The notes below the pieces were generated by a model, which ran no database searches, was not told the origin of the DNA, and saw only the letters and a list, made by a program, of their open reading frames with translations. From assembly GCF_041435215.1 (NCBI RefSeq), contig NZ_CP108394.1:3596001-3660000 (forward strand): a stretch of DNA of 64,000 bases, read 5' to 3'. Source of the DNA: Streptomyces sp. NBC_01314 (GTDB lineage: Bacteria; Actinomycetota; Actinomycetes; Streptomycetales; Streptomycetaceae). Made by a program: the position numbers and the translations under genes. Shown piece after piece: positions 9,524 to 19,328 of this stretch (position 1 is the first letter of the stretch; each line of letters begins with the position of its first letter).

Positions 9524-11131
9524 ATGACCCTGCCCTCCAGGGGGACACCCCCCGGACCCCCCGTACCCGACTTCGGCATCCCGCCGCAGCTCGCGCGCCG
9601 GATGAGCATGGCCGAGCAGCACGAGTACCTGCGTACGAAGCTGACGCGGCGCCGCACCCTGGTGACGGCGGGCTCGTTGGCGGCGGGCGGGCTGCTGACC
9701 GGCTGCGGCGGCTCCGCTTCGCCGGGCAGGCCGAACTCGACGACCTCGGCCCCGGCGCCCGCCACCTCGAAGCCGCCCGGTTCCGCCGTCACCCCCTTCG
9801 GCCGCCATCTGGCCTTCGGCGGTGACCCGAAGACGGAGATGCGGATCTCCTGGCAGGTACCGCTCGCGGTGAAGAAGCCGTACGTGCGGGTGGGCCTGAA
9901 GCCCGAGGAGCTGAGCCGGAAGATCGACGCCGAGGTCCGCGACCTGCACACGCCGGGGGTCGAGGGCGTGCGTCTGGAGCTGGAGCAGTACTACCTGCAC
10001 GCGGCCCTGGACGGCCTGCGCCCCGGCACGACGTACTACTACGGCGTCGGCCACGAGGGCTTCGACCCGGCCTCCCCGGCCCACCGCTCGACGATCGGCA
10101 CCTTCCGTACGGCGCCGGCCGCCCCCGAGAAGTTCGTGTTCACCGCGTTCGGCGACCAGGGCGTCGGCAAGGCGGCTGCCGCCAACGACAACCTGATCGT
10201 CCGCCAGAAGCCCGCCTTCCATCTGCACGCCGGCGACATCTGCTACGCGAACGGCAACGGCAAGGGCGTGGAGTCGGACGGCTACGACCCCGGGTTCTGG
10301 GACCTGTTCCTCAAGCAGAACGAGTCGGTGGCCAGGTCCGTGCCGTGGATGGTGACGATGGGCAACCACGACATGGAGGCCTGGTACTCGCCGGACGGCT
10401 ACGGCGGCCAGCTCGCCCGCTGGTCCCTCCCGGACAACGGCTTCGACCCGCGTTCGGCGCCGGGGGTGTACGCGTTCACCTACGGCAACGTCGGCTTCGT
10501 GGCGCTGGACGCGAACGACGTGTCGTACGAGATCCCCGCCAACTTCGGCTACACGGACGGCCGGCAGACCACGTGGCTGGACAGGAAACTGGGTGAGCTG
10601 CGGGCGGCGAAGGACGTCGACTTCATCGTCGTCTTCTTCCACCACTGCGCCTACTCGACGTCGGCGCACGCCTCCGACGGCGGCATCCGCGACACGTGGC
10701 TGCCACTGTTCGCCAAGCATCAGGTGGACCTGGTGATCAACGGCCACAACCACGTCTACGAGCGGACCGACGCCGTCAAGGACGGCGAGGTCGGCAGGGC
10801 GGTACCCATCGGCGCGTCGACGGACCCGACCCGCGACGGGATCGTGTACGTCACGGCGGGCGGCGGCGGACGTGATCTGTACGGCTTCCCGTCCGGCGTG
10901 AAGGAGAGCTACGAGGGGCACGTCACCCGGCACGACGCCGTCGAGACCTTCGAGTGGACCAGGTCGCGCAGGTCGAGGGCGGAGACGGTGGAGTGGTCAC
11001 GGGTGCGCTACCGGGGCTTCTCGCTGCTCTCGGTGGAGGCGGAGAGCGGCGCGCGACCGGTCCTGAAGGTGTCCGCGCTGGCGCAGACCGGCGAGCGCAT
11101 CGACCACTTCGAGGTGCGGCGCGGCACGTAG
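9524..11131 (+). CDS. Tat-exported purple acid phosphatase-like metallophosphoesterase
   Basis: This protein of about 535 residues has a twin-arginine signal ([15 protein letters not shown]) running into the lipobox LLTGC, so it is probably a Tat-exported lipoprotein. A fibronectin-like N-terminal domain ([19 protein letters not shown]) precedes the calcineurin-like domain. Metal-ligand motifs are [33 protein letters not shown] and NGHNHVYER. The Tyr in GDICYA is the purple colour ligand of this family. It presumably releases phosphate outside the cell. The ATG at 9524 gives a long n-region; ATG 9602, right before the twin-Arg segment, is an equally plausible start. Confidence 0.88.
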   Translation: MTLPSRGTPPGPPVPDFGIPPQLARRMSMAEQHEYLRTKLTRRRTLVTAGSLAAGGLLTGCGGSASPGRPNSTTSAPAPATSKPPGSAVTPFGRHLAFGGDPKTEMRISWQVPLAVKKPYVRVGLKPEELSRKIDAEVRDLHTPGVEGVRLELEQYYLHAALDGLRPGTTYYYGVGHEGFDPASPAHRSTIGTFRTAPAAPEKFVFTAFGDQGVGKAAAANDNLIVRQKPAFHLHAGDICYANGNGKGVESDGYDPGFWDLFLKQNESVARSVPWMVTMGNHDMEAWYSPDGYGGQLARWSLPDNGFDPRSAPGVYAFTYGNVGFVALDANDVSYEIPANFGYTDGRQTTWLDRKLGELRAAKDVDFIVVFFHHCAYSTSAHASDGGIRDTWLPLFAKHQVDLVINGHNHVYERTDAVKDGEVGRAVPIGASTDPTRDGIVYVTAGGGGRDLYGFPSGVKESYEGHVTRHDAVETFEWTRSRRSRAETVEWSRVRYRGFSLLSVEAESGARPVLKVSALAQTGERIDHFEVRRGT

Positions 11132-11241
11132 GCAGTCCGGCCCACGGCCGCGCCGCACCTCGAACGGGTGCGGCTCCCGGCTGACGGAGACACCGGGCGC
11201 CCGCTCGCGCGGGCCGTTCGGCACCTGATGACGCGGGCCGC

Positions 11242-11373
11242 TCAGTGCCCGGTCGAACCGCCGTTGTCCCTGCGGTCGAGGGCGCGCTGGAGGGCGGCGG
11301 CGGCGTTCTTGCGGTCGGACTCGGTCGTCCGGGAAACGTGACGGACTCGGCGGCGGACGGTCGTCTCGGCCAT
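11242..11373 (-). CDS. Conserved 43-residue basic protein
   Basis: The frame MAETTVRRRVRHVSRTTESD... ends GGSTGH and has an ideal AAGGAG 11 bases before its ATG at 11373. It is Arg/Ala-rich, with a likely amphipathic helix (NAAAALQRALDRR), and has no membrane segment. Its length and codon use look genuine, and similar small basic proteins occur in Streptomyces. The function is unknown. It is convergent with the phosphatase gene. Confidence 0.65.
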   Translation of the reverse strand: MAETTVRRRVRHVSRTTESDRKNAAAALQRALDRRDNGGSTGH

Positions 11374-11377
11374 GGGG

Positions 11378-11644
11378 AATCGACTCCTTCGAGGCAATCC
11401 GGAGTACGGAAACGGGCGGTGTACGAGACGCCGGAAGGGGCGGGGAGCGGGGCCGCAGGGGTTGCCTGCCTCGGGCTCCGGCTCACGACCGCCATTCGCT
11501 GGATCGAGCGAGACGTTCGGCTCCTACAAAGCTAAGTGAGGTCGGCGCATCTGTCTCTACAGTTAGTCGGACTTCCTACTATCTGAGACGGTGGAATGGG
11601 TCACACGCTGTTGACCTGGCCTTTTCACTTCCGTCACATGACGC
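11378..11644. other. Intergenic region, no gene seen
   Basis: This stretch has lower GC around 11500-11620 and should hold the promoter of the 43-residue protein gene. No convincing ORF, RNA gene or operator was found. Confidence 0.5.
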
Positions 11645-11677
11645 CGCCCCCACTCCCGGGGCGCGGGAGCGGGGGCG
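11645..11677 (-). terminator. Terminator hairpin after pruA
   Basis: The 13-base arms CGCCCCCACTCCC and GGGAGCGGGGGCG pair with one A-C mismatch around a 7-base loop, 30 bases past the pruA stop. Confidence 0.65.
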
Positions 11678-11706
11678 GGGGCAGCGGCGGGGCCGGGCGT
11701 CGGAGG

Positions 11707-13338
11707 TCAGCCCATGTGCGGGTACGTGTAGTCGGTCGGCGGGACCAGGGTCTCCTTGATGGCGCGGGTCAGGGTCCAGCGCATCAGGTTCTGCGGGGCG
11801 CCGGCCTTGTCGTTCGTACCCGACGCACGGCCGCCGCCGAAGGGCTGCTGGCCGACGACGGCGCCGGTGGACTTGTCGTTGATGTAGAAGTTGCCGGCCG
11901 CGTAGCGGAGCTTGTCCATCGTGTACGCCGCCGCCGCACGGTCGCCCGAGATGACGGAACCCGTCAGGGCGTAGGCGGACACCGACTCCATCTGGGTCAG
12001 CATCTCCTCGTAGCGGTCGTCCTCGTAGACGTGCACGGCGAGGAACGGGCCGAAGTACTCGGTGGTGAAGACCTCGTTCGCCGGGTCGGCGCATTCGACG
12101 ACGGTCGGGCGGACGAAGTAGCCCACCGAGTCGTCGTAGGAGCCGCCCGCGACGATCGTGCAGGTCGGGTCGGACTTGGCGCGGTCGATGGCGGCCTTGT
12201 TCTTGGCGAAGGAGCGTTCGTCGATGACGGCGCCGACGAAGTTGGACAGGTCGGTGACGTCGCCCATGGTGAGGTACTCGACCTCGGCGGCGAACTCCTC
12301 CTTGAAGCCGGAGTTCCAGATCGACGCCGGGATGTAGGCCCGGGAGGTCGCGCTGCACTTCTGGCCCTGGTACTCGAAGGCACCCCGGGTGAGGGCGGTC
12401 TTGAGGATCGCGCGGTCGGCGGTGGGGTGGGCGACCACGAAGTCCTTGCCGCCGGTCTCGCCGACCAGGCGCGGGTACGAGCGGTACTTCTCGATGTTCG
12501 CGCCGACCGTCTTCCACAGGTACTGGAAGGTCCTGGTCGAGCCGGTGAAGTGGATGCCGGCGAGGTCGCGGTGTTCGAGGGCCACCTCGGAGACCTCGAT
12601 GCCGTCACCGGTGACGAGGTTGATCACGCCCTTGGGCAGACCCGCCTCCTCCAGCAGCCGCATCAGCAGCACGGCCGCGTGGGTCTGCGTCGGGGACGGC
12701 TTCCAGACGACCACGTTGCCCATGAGGGCCGGGGCGGTCGGCAGGTTGCCCGCGATCGCGCTGAAGTTGAAGGGCGTGATCGCGTAGACGAAGCCTTCGA
12801 GCGGGCGGTGGTCGAGACGGTTCCAGACGCCCGGGGAGTTGGCCGGGGGCTGCTCGGCGAGCAGGTCACGGGCGTACTTGACGTTGAAGCGCCAGAAGTC
12901 GACCAGCTCGCAGGGACAGTCGATCTCGGCCTGCTGGGCGGTCTTCGACTGACCGAGCATGGTGGAGGCGGCCAGCGTCTCGCGCCAGGGGCCCGCGAGC
13001 AGTTCGGCGGCGCGCAGGATGATGGCGGCGCGGTCGTCGAAGGACATCGCACGCCAGGCGGGCGCGGCGGCGAGGGCCGCGTCGACGGCGTCCTGGGCGT
13101 CCTGCCGCGTCGCGTTGCCGTACGTGCCGAGGCGGGCCTTGTGGTTGTGCGGCTGCACCACGTCGAAGCGGTCGCCGCCGCCCATCCGCTTCTCTCCGCC
13201 GATCGTCATCGGCAGGTCGACCGGGTTCTCGGCCAGCTCCTTCAGCTTGACCTCCAGCCGGGCGCGCTCGGGCGAGCCGGGGGCATAGCTGTGCACCGGC
13301 TCGTTGACGGGGGTGGGGACCTGGGTCACAGCGTCCAT
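11707..13338 (-). CDS. pruA: L-glutamate gamma-semialdehyde (P5C) dehydrogenase
   Basis: This 543-residue NAD-dependent aldehyde dehydrogenase of the P5CDH class carries out the second step of proline to glutamate. The catalytic Cys is in FEYQGQKCSATSRAYIP and the general-base Glu in PRLVGETGGKDFVV. The cofactor loop is IHFTGSTRTFQ and the C-terminal QPFGGGRASGTNDKAG is typical. The ATG at 13338 has GGAAGAGG upstream. It lies 166 bases downstream of putB on the same strand and probably shares its transcript. This is the monofunctional form, unlike the fused PutA of Gram-negatives. Confidence 0.95.
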   Translation of the reverse strand: MDAVTQVPTPVNEPVHSYAPGSPERARLEVKLKELAENPVDLPMTIGGEKRMGGGDRFDVVQPHNHKARLGTYGNATRQDAQDAVDAALAAAPAWRAMSFDDRAAIILRAAELLAGPWRETLAASTMLGQSKTAQQAEIDCPCELVDFWRFNVKYARDLLAEQPPANSPGVWNRLDHRPLEGFVYAITPFNFSAIAGNLPTAPALMGNVVVWKPSPTQTHAAVLLMRLLEEAGLPKGVINLVTGDGIEVSEVALEHRDLAGIHFTGSTRTFQYLWKTVGANIEKYRSYPRLVGETGGKDFVVAHPTADRAILKTALTRGAFEYQGQKCSATSRAYIPASIWNSGFKEEFAAEVEYLTMGDVTDLSNFVGAVIDERSFAKNKAAIDRAKSDPTCTIVAGGSYDDSVGYFVRPTVVECADPANEVFTTEYFGPFLAVHVYEDDRYEEMLTQMESVSAYALTGSVISGDRAAAAYTMDKLRYAAGNFYINDKSTGAVVGQQPFGGGRASGTNDKAGAPQNLMRWTLTRAIKETLVPPTDYTYPHMG

Positions 13339-13504
13339 GAGCTACCTCTTCCGAGTGAATCTTGAGCGAGCGAGTGAGAAGCCCCCACGGGGCGGAGTCA
13401 CGTGTTCTGCGTGTCTCCTTTCGGACGGACCCAGGTCGGTTCGGCCGGCCGACGGGCGGTAGCCGCCGTACCCCGGGACGTATCCGGGTGCCGGCAGCTC
13501 GCGC

Positions 13505-14431
13505 TCATCCGTTGCCGACCATCGAGCGGACGAAGAAGCGCAGGTTCGCCGGCTTCTCCGCGAGGCGGCGCATGAAATAGCCGTACCAGTCGGTGCCGTA
13601 CGCGGTGTAGACCCGCATGCGGTGTCCCTCGGCGGCGAGCCGCAGATGCTCGTCACCGCGGATGCCGTACAGCATCTGGAACTCGTACTCGTCGAGCTTG
13701 CGCCCGGCCCGGTGGGCGAGTTCCTGGGTGATGGAGATGAGGCGCGGGTCGTGGGACCCGATCATCGGGTACCCCTCACCCTCCATGAGGATCCTCAGGA
13801 CGCGGACGTACGCCTTGTCGATCTCGGCCTTCCGCTGGAAGGCGACCTCGGCGGGCTCCTTGTACGCGCCCTTCACCAGCCGCACCCGGCTGCCGTTCGC
13901 GGCGAGGCGGCGGGCGTCGGTCACGGTGCGGAAGAGGTAGGCCTGGATGACGCAGCCGGTCTGCGGGAAGTCCCGCCGCAGCTCGTCGTGGATGGCGAAC
14001 ATCGAGTCGAGGGTGGTGTGGTCCTCCGCGTCGAGCGTGACCGTCGTCCCGATCGCGGCGGCGGCCTCGACGACCGGGCGGATGTTGGCGAGGGCCAGCT
14101 CGTGGCCACCGGGGAGTGCCTGGCCGAAGAGGGAGAGCTTGACCGACATCTCGGCGCGGTCGCCGAGCTCCAGGTCCTTCAGCCGGTCGATCAGCTCCAG
14201 GTAGGCGTCGCGGGCGGCGGCGGCCTGCTCGGGGCGGGTGATGTCCTCGCCGACGACGTCCATCGTCACTTCGAGGCCCTTGCCGGTGAGCTCCCGGACG
14301 ACGGGGACGATGTCGTCGACCCGTTCACCGGGGATGAAGCGGTCGACGACCTGCTTGGTCACGGGCGCCGCCGAGATCAGACGTCGCATCCGGTCGCTGC
14401 GCGACGCGGCGAGAATCACGGGACCCAGCAC
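13505..14431 (-). CDS. putB: Proline dehydrogenase
   Basis: This 308-residue flavoprotein oxidises proline to pyrroline-5-carboxylate, feeding pruA downstream. The barrel carries VSVKLSLFGQALPGG, VTLDAEDHTTLD, CVIQAYLFRT, RLVKGAYKEP and the substrate-binding tail EFQMLYGIRGD with YGTDWYGYFMRRLAEKP. The GTG at 14431 (MLGPVILAASRSDRMRRL) is chosen because GGAGG lies 7 bases upstream; the longer in-frame version has no such site. It is divergent from a PucR-type regulator across a 193-base region with a perfect palindrome, so proline-responsive control is likely. Confidence 0.93.
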   Translation of the reverse strand: MLGPVILAASRSDRMRRLISAAPVTKQVVDRFIPGERVDDIVPVVRELTGKGLEVTMDVVGEDITRPEQAAAARDAYLELIDRLKDLELGDRAEMSVKLSLFGQALPGGHELALANIRPVVEAAAAIGTTVTLDAEDHTTLDSMFAIHDELRRDFPQTGCVIQAYLFRTVTDARRLAANGSRVRLVKGAYKEPAEVAFQRKAEIDKAYVRVLRILMEGEGYPMIGSHDPRLISITQELAHRAGRKLDEYEFQMLYGIRGDEHLRLAAEGHRMRVYTAYGTDWYGYFMRRLAEKPANLRFFVRSMVGNG

Positions 14432-14560
14432 GGGGCACCTCCACAGACCAGCAGACAGAACCACCGTGAAACCTAAGGATCCGCCCGATCGTCGGCCATC
14501 GACAGCTGTCACGCATCCGTGCCGCAGATCTCAGACAGATGTATGAAAGCCTGGGTGATG

Positions 14561-14582
14561 CTTCTCGAAGGCCTTCGAGAAG
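14561..14582. promoter_or_regulatory. Perfect 22-bp palindrome, probable operator
   Basis: CTTCTCGAAGG is followed directly by its exact reverse complement. It lies between divergent putB and the PucR-type regulator gene, 43 bases before the regulator start. A further CGAGAAC half-like sequence follows at about 14590. It is a natural candidate for the regulator's binding site. Confidence 0.6.
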
Positions 14583-14624
14583 ACAGTTCCGAGAACGCCG
14601 TCGAGAAGTGCGGGAGCGTGCCGA

Positions 14625-15809
14625 GTGCCGCCGGAAACCGCGTCGCCCCATCCCGTGGGTGACTACCAGGACCTCGTCGACGAGATCTCCGAGCTGCTCG
14701 GCGCCCCGGCGACGCTGGAGAACCGCGACTTCGAGCTGATCGCCTTCGGCGCGTACGACAGCGAGGGCGACCTCGATCCGTCGGACCTGGACCCGGTCCG
14801 CACCCGGTCGATCCTGACCCGCCGCTCGACGACGGCCGTACGGGAGTGGTTCGAGGGCTTCGGCATCACCCGGGCGACGGCCCCGGTCCGCATCCCCCCG
14901 ACTCCGGCGGCCGGGGTGCTCCGGGGCCGCATCTGCCTCCCCGTACGCCATCGGAGTGTCGCCCTCGGGTACGTCTGGCTCCTGGACGGCGACCCGGGCC
15001 CGACCGCCGCCCAGCTGTCCGCGGCCATGGCGGTCGCCTCCCGCATCGGCGCGCTCCTCGCGGACGAGGCCCAGGCCGGCGCCGACCTCACCCGGGAGCT
15101 GCGGGCGGTCCTGACCGCCGAGCGCGACTGGGAGCGCGACATGGCGGTGGCGGAGCTGCGCACGGCCCTCGGCCCGCGCGGCGACGGCGTCCACACGATG
15201 GTGTGCGTGGCCCCCTGGCCGTCCGCCGACCCGGACGACGCCCCGTCCTTCCGTACGGTGCCGGGCGCGACCGCGCTGTGCACGGTGCCGTGGGGCGCGG
15301 CGGGCCGGGGCCTGGCCCTGCTGGTGCGGCTCCGCTCGGCGGACGTACCGGCCCCGGCGCTCACGGCCGCCGCCCGGCTTCTGGAGCGCGCGGGCACGCA
15401 CGCGGCGGCGGGCGTCTCGGGCGCCCGCGCGGGCCTCGCCGAACTGGGCACCGACTGGCGGGAGGCCTCGGCCGCGGCCCGCGCGGCGCTGGCGGAGCCC
15501 AGGCTGGGCCCGGTCGCCGAGTGGCGTTCCATCGGCCCGTACCGTCTGCTGACGGCGCTCCCTCCCGACGCCCCCCAGGACCCCTGCGTCCGCCTCCTCC
15601 TCACCCCCGCCCACCGCGAACTCGCCCACACCGCCGAGGTGTTCCTCGACCGCGCGGGCCAGGCGGGCCGCACCGCCGCCGAGTTGGGCATCCACCGTCA
15701 GACCCTCTACTACCGCCTCTCCCGCGTCGAGCAGCTCACGGGCCTGCACCTGACCGACGGCGAGGACCGGCTGCTGCTCCACATGGCGCTGAAGGCGGCG
15801 CGGCTCTGA
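14625..15809 (+). CDS. PucR-type helix-turn-helix regulator, probably of proline use
   Basis: This 394-residue protein has a PucR C-terminal [22 protein letters not shown], then [19 protein letters not shown]. The N-terminal two thirds look like a GAF-like sensor ([18 protein letters not shown]) and a GGDEF-derived middle, as in CdaR/PucR proteins. The GTG at 14625 has GGAG upstream. Being divergent from putB-pruA suggests it senses proline or P5C and activates or represses them. That role is inferred from position; proline-utilisation regulators of this type are known in actinobacteria (PruR/PutR-like). Confidence 0.85.
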   Translation: MPPETASPHPVGDYQDLVDEISELLGAPATLENRDFELIAFGAYDSEGDLDPSDLDPVRTRSILTRRSTTAVREWFEGFGITRATAPVRIPPTPAAGVLRGRICLPVRHRSVALGYVWLLDGDPGPTAAQLSAAMAVASRIGALLADEAQAGADLTRELRAVLTAERDWERDMAVAELRTALGPRGDGVHTMVCVAPWPSADPDDAPSFRTVPGATALCTVPWGAAGRGLALLVRLRSADVPAPALTAAARLLERAGTHAAAGVSGARAGLAELGTDWREASAAARAALAEPRLGPVAEWRSIGPYRLLTALPPDAPQDPCVRLLLTPAHRELAHTAEVFLDRAGQAGRTAAELGIHRQTLYYRLSRVEQLTGLHLTDGEDRLLLHMALKAARL

Positions 15810-15850
15810 CGCGTTCCGCCACCCGTCCCGGTGGCGGAAAAGCGCGCTTC

Positions 15851-15865
15851 TGAAAATGATTGTCA
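15851..15865 (+). promoter_or_regulatory. Zur-box-like operator over the ABC transporter promoter
   Basis: TGAAAATGATTGTCA matches the 7-1-7 inverted repeat TGAAAAT-G-ATTTTCA that I recall for streptomycete Zur at 14 of 15 positions. It sits 6 bases before a -10-like TACGGT (15872-15877) and 56 bases before the GTG of the binding-protein gene, a typical repressor position. This points to zinc-responsive control of the importer. Confidence 0.65.
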
Positions 15866-15921
15866 TCGTGCTACGGTCGGGCACGTTGAATCTTTGACCA
15901 CGCCTTTACTCGGAGTGTTCC

Positions 15922-17418
15922 GTGCGCCTCCCGGCCCGTTTCGTCCCTCTCACCGCGGTCACCACCGCGGCCTCCGCCCTGCTCACGGGCTGTTTCTCGT
16001 CGACGGGCACCGACGGCGGCGGCGCCTCGGGCGAGGGCAGGCGCATACGGATCGCGATGATGCAGCCGCCCCGCTCGGGCCTGTCGCCGCTGTCCGACGA
16101 CGCCTTCAAGCTGTCGCGCTGGTCGACCGCCGAGACCCTGGTGAAGCTGGACGCGGAGGGCGACGCGCAGCCCGCGCTGGCCACCGGGTGGAAGCGGTCC
16201 GGCAAGAAGTGGACGTTCACGATCCGGGACGGCGTGACGTTCCACGACGGGACGAAGCTGACGGGCGAAGCCGTCGTCAACTCCCTCACCGAGGCGGCGA
16301 CCGCCGCTCCCAAGCCCCGCATTCTCGACGGCGTGGAGCTGACCGCGAAGGCCGACGGCGACACCGTCACCGTCACCACGGGCACCGAGGACCCGCTGGT
16401 CCCGCAGCGCCTCAGCTCACCGCAGTTGTCGATCCTCGCGGCGAAGGCGTACGAGGGGAAGACGGTGAACCCGGTGGGCGCCGGCACCGGCCCCTTCGAG
16501 CTGACCAAGGTGAACGGCACCTCCTCGGCCGCTCTCGACCGCTACGACGGCTACTGGGACGGCAGGGCCAAGGCCCCCGGCATCGATGTGACGTTCGTGC
16601 CCGACGGCACCGCCCGCGCGGCCTCCCTGCGCAGCGGCGAGGCCGACATCGTCGAGGCGGTCCCGGTGTCGCAGGCCGCCGTGCTCGACCAGGACCTGAT
16701 CACCGAGGTCCCGATGCCCCGCACCAACACCCTCTACCTGAACACCCGGAAGGGCGCCTTCAAGGACGCCTCGCTGCGCGCCGCCGCCCGCGAGGCCGTC
16801 GACGCGAAGGCGATCGTCGAGGGGGTGTACGAGGGACGGGCCGATGTCGCCGAGGGGCTGCTCGGTCCCGCGCTCCCCTGGGCCGCCGAGCTGCGGTCGA
16901 CGGCGAAGCGCGCGAAGGCGGGTGACCCCTCCGGCAGGTCGATCACCATCGGCACCTTCACCGACCGCGCGGAGCTGCCCGAGGTCGCGGCCACGCTGCA
17001 GCAGCAGCTGCAGAAGGCCGGGTTCAAGGTGAAGCTCGACGTGCGCGAGTACGCGAACATCGAGTCCGACGCGCTGGCGGGCGAGTTCGACGCGTTCATC
17101 CTCTCCCGGGCGACGGTCCTCGACTCCGGCGACCCGGCCGCGTACCTCTACAGCGACTTCGCCTCCGACGGCTCCTTCAACATCTCCCAGCTCGCCGACA
17201 AGACCGTCGACGCGGCCCTCGGCAAGGCCTCCGACACCACCGCCGGTGACGCCCGCCGCCAGGCCGTCATCGACGCCGAGGCCGCCGTCCTCACCACCGA
17301 CGCGGCCGTGCCGCTGCTGCACGAGCGGGTCATCCAGGGCGACGCGGCCGGAGTCGTGGACGCCGCGCACGACCCGCGCGAGCGGGAGCTGGTCACGGCG
17401 GACACCTACATCAGGTGA
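15922..17418 (+). CDS. ABC importer substrate-binding lipoprotein (family 5)
   Basis: This 498-residue extracellular solute-binding protein is of the oligopeptide/nickel/opine type. It starts RLPARFVPLTAVTTAASALLTGC, a lipoprotein signal with Cys24. Family hallmarks are ETLVKLDAEGDAQPALATGW, WTFTIRDGVTFHDGTKLTGEAV, GTGPFELTK and LYLNTRKGAFKDASLR. Relatives bind peptides, Ni or metallophores, and sequence alone does not fix the ligand. The Zur-like box upstream favours a metal complex. It overlaps the permease start by 4 bases (GTGA), so the four genes form one coupled operon. Confidence 0.88.
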   Translation: MRLPARFVPLTAVTTAASALLTGCFSSTGTDGGGASGEGRRIRIAMMQPPRSGLSPLSDDAFKLSRWSTAETLVKLDAEGDAQPALATGWKRSGKKWTFTIRDGVTFHDGTKLTGEAVVNSLTEAATAAPKPRILDGVELTAKADGDTVTVTTGTEDPLVPQRLSSPQLSILAAKAYEGKTVNPVGAGTGPFELTKVNGTSSAALDRYDGYWDGRAKAPGIDVTFVPDGTARAASLRSGEADIVEAVPVSQAAVLDQDLITEVPMPRTNTLYLNTRKGAFKDASLRAAAREAVDAKAIVEGVYEGRADVAEGLLGPALPWAAELRSTAKRAKAGDPSGRSITIGTFTDRAELPEVAATLQQQLQKAGFKVKLDVREYANIESDALAGEFDAFILSRATVLDSGDPAAYLYSDFASDGSFNISQLADKTVDAALGKASDTTAGDARRQAVIDAEAAVLTTDAAVPLLHERVIQGDAAGVVDAAHDPRERELVTADTYIR

Positions 17419-19328
17419 AGCGATCCGTGGGGAAGCCGACCGGTCCGGCGCGGGCCGGACGTGCCGACGGGGAGCGGACCGACCCCTCACCCGTAGGACG
17501 TGCCATGGGCAGTTCGGCCGCCTGGTCGCCCGTGGGACGTGCCGTGAGGTACGCCGGGAAGTGGGTCGGTCCCGCCGGGCTCACCCGCCTCGTCTGTCTC
17601 CTCGCCGTCCTCACCGTCGTCGGTCTGCTGCCGTGGCTGTCCGGACGGGACCCCGCGCTGACCGTGCTGCGTGCCCGGTCCGCCGAGCAGGAGGCGACAC
17701 CCGAGGCGCTGGCCTCGATCCGTGAGAACCTCGGCCTGGGCGCGGGTCCCCTTTCCCTGCTGGGGAACTGGGCCTCCGGACTGCTGCGCGGCGACCTCGG
17801 CACCTCGTGGGTGTCGGGCACGGACGTGCTCCCCTCGGTGGTCTCCGGCCTCCAGGTCTCCCTCGGTCTGATGGGCGCCGCCTTCGCCGTCGCGGTGCTG
17901 CTGGCCTGCGCGCTGGTCGCCCCGGTGCTCGTACGGGGCCGGGGGTCGGCCGGCGCGTTCGCCGCGATGCTCGCCGCCGTGCCCGAGTTCCTGCTGGCCA
18001 CGGTGGCGTTGCTGGTGTGCGGGGTGTGGCTTGGCCTGCTGCCGACGGCGGGCTGGGCGGGCCCCGAGTACCTGGTCCTGCCCGCGATCGCGCTCGGAGT
18101 CCCGGCCGGCGGTCTGCTGGGCCGCCTGGTCGCGGACGCGCTGCCCGCCGTGCTCGACGAACGCTGGGTCGAGCTGTGGCGTGGCGCGGGCGTGAGCCGT
18201 GCCCGTGTCTCGGCGGCCGCGCTGCGCCGCGTACTGCCGCCCCTGGTACCGCAGTTCGGCATGGCCGCCGTCGGCCTGACGGGCGGCGCGGTCGCCGTGG
18301 AGACGGTGTTCGCGGTGCCCGGCATCGGCCGTACGGCACTGGGCGCGGCCAAGTCCCAGGATCTCCCCCTCCTCCAGGGCTCGATCCTCGCCCTCCTCGC
18401 CCTCGGCCTGGTCACGGGCGCCCTGGCCGCCCTGGCCCGGCGCCGCCTCCTCGGCCCCGCCCTGGGCGACGCGGGCCTCACCCTCCCGCAGGCCCGCCCG
18501 GTCCGCGCCCACCCCGCGATACCGCTCGCCCTGGCAACCGTCCTCCTGGTCACCATCGGCTGGGGCCTGCTGCGCGACCCCTACTCCGTGGACACCACCG
18601 CCCGCCTGCTTCCGCCCACCTGGGCACACCCGCTCGGCACGGACGGGCTGGGCCGTGACGTGCTGGCCCGCCTCGGTCACGGCGCGGCCTCCACGGTCGG
18701 CACGGCGGCGGCGGTCTGCGTGCTGAGCCTCCTCGCCTCCCTCGCGCTCGGCTTCCTGCCCGGCGTGGCCGCGGGCGCGGCCGACATCGCCAACGCGCTG
18801 CCGCCGGTGATCGTCGGCATCCTCGTCGCCGCGGCGGCCGGCCCCGGCACGGGCGGCGCGGCGCTCGCCGTGGCCCTGATCTCCTGGCCGGCCCTCTCCG
18901 CCCACGCGGCGGCACTGGTCCAGGAGGTCCGCGCGTCCACCTTCCTGACCGCCCAACGGGCCATCGGCGCGAGCCCGTTGTGGATCCTCACCCGGCATGT
19001 GCTCCCGTCCGTCGCCGCCCCCGTCACCCGCCACGCGGTCCTCCGCCTGCCGGGCATCGCCCTGGCCCTCGCCTCTCTCGGCTTCCTGGGCCTCGGCGCC
19101 CAACCGCCCGCCCCCGAGTGGGGGTTGCTCCTTGACGAGTCCCGCGCGTACGTGGAACGCGCCCCGTGGGCAGCGCTGGCCCCGGCGGTCGCCCTGGCCC
19201 TGCTGGCCGGTCTCGCGGTGTCGGGAGCGGCGTACGCGCAGACGCGCACGGGTCGCCGTACGAGGAAGACCGGCCGGGCGCGCACGGTGAAGGGGGAGGT
19301 GTCCGGTGCAGTCTCAGCCGAAGTCTGA
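17415..19328 (+). CDS. Fused DppB-DppC-type ABC permease
   Basis: This 637-residue single chain carries both membrane subunits of a peptide/nickel-type importer. Residues 50-330 or so are DppB-like, with NLGLGAGPLSLLGNWASGLLRGDLG, an EAA loop at ELWRGAGVSRARV and AVPGIGRTAL. After a linker (RRRLLGPALGDAGL), residues 360-610 are DppC-like, with HPLGTDGLGRDVLARL, a second EAA loop at AQRAIGASPLWILTRHVLP and LGFLGLGAQPP. Normally these are two genes. The GTG start overlaps the binding-protein stop, and the 3' end overlaps the ATPase gene by 23 bases. No frameshift sign is seen, so the fusion appears real. Confidence 0.88.
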   Translation: MKRSVGKPTGPARAGRADGERTDPSPVGRAMGSSAAWSPVGRAVRYAGKWVGPAGLTRLVCLLAVLTVVGLLPWLSGRDPALTVLRARSAEQEATPEALASIRENLGLGAGPLSLLGNWASGLLRGDLGTSWVSGTDVLPSVVSGLQVSLGLMGAAFAVAVLLACALVAPVLVRGRGSAGAFAAMLAAVPEFLLATVALLVCGVWLGLLPTAGWAGPEYLVLPAIALGVPAGGLLGRLVADALPAVLDERWVELWRGAGVSRARVSAAALRRVLPPLVPQFGMAAVGLTGGAVAVETVFAVPGIGRTALGAAKSQDLPLLQGSILALLALGLVTGALAALARRRLLGPALGDAGLTLPQARPVRAHPAIPLALATVLLVTIGWGLLRDPYSVDTTARLLPPTWAHPLGTDGLGRDVLARLGHGAASTVGTAAAVCVLSLLASLALGFLPGVAAGAADIANALPPVIVGILVAAAAGPGTGGAALAVALISWPALSAHAAALVQEVRASTFLTAQRAIGASPLWILTRHVLPSVAAPVTRHAVLRLPGIALALASLGFLGLGAQPPAPEWGLLLDESRAYVERAPWAALAPAVALALLAGLAVSGAAYAQTRTGRRTRKTGRARTVKGEVSGAVSAEV

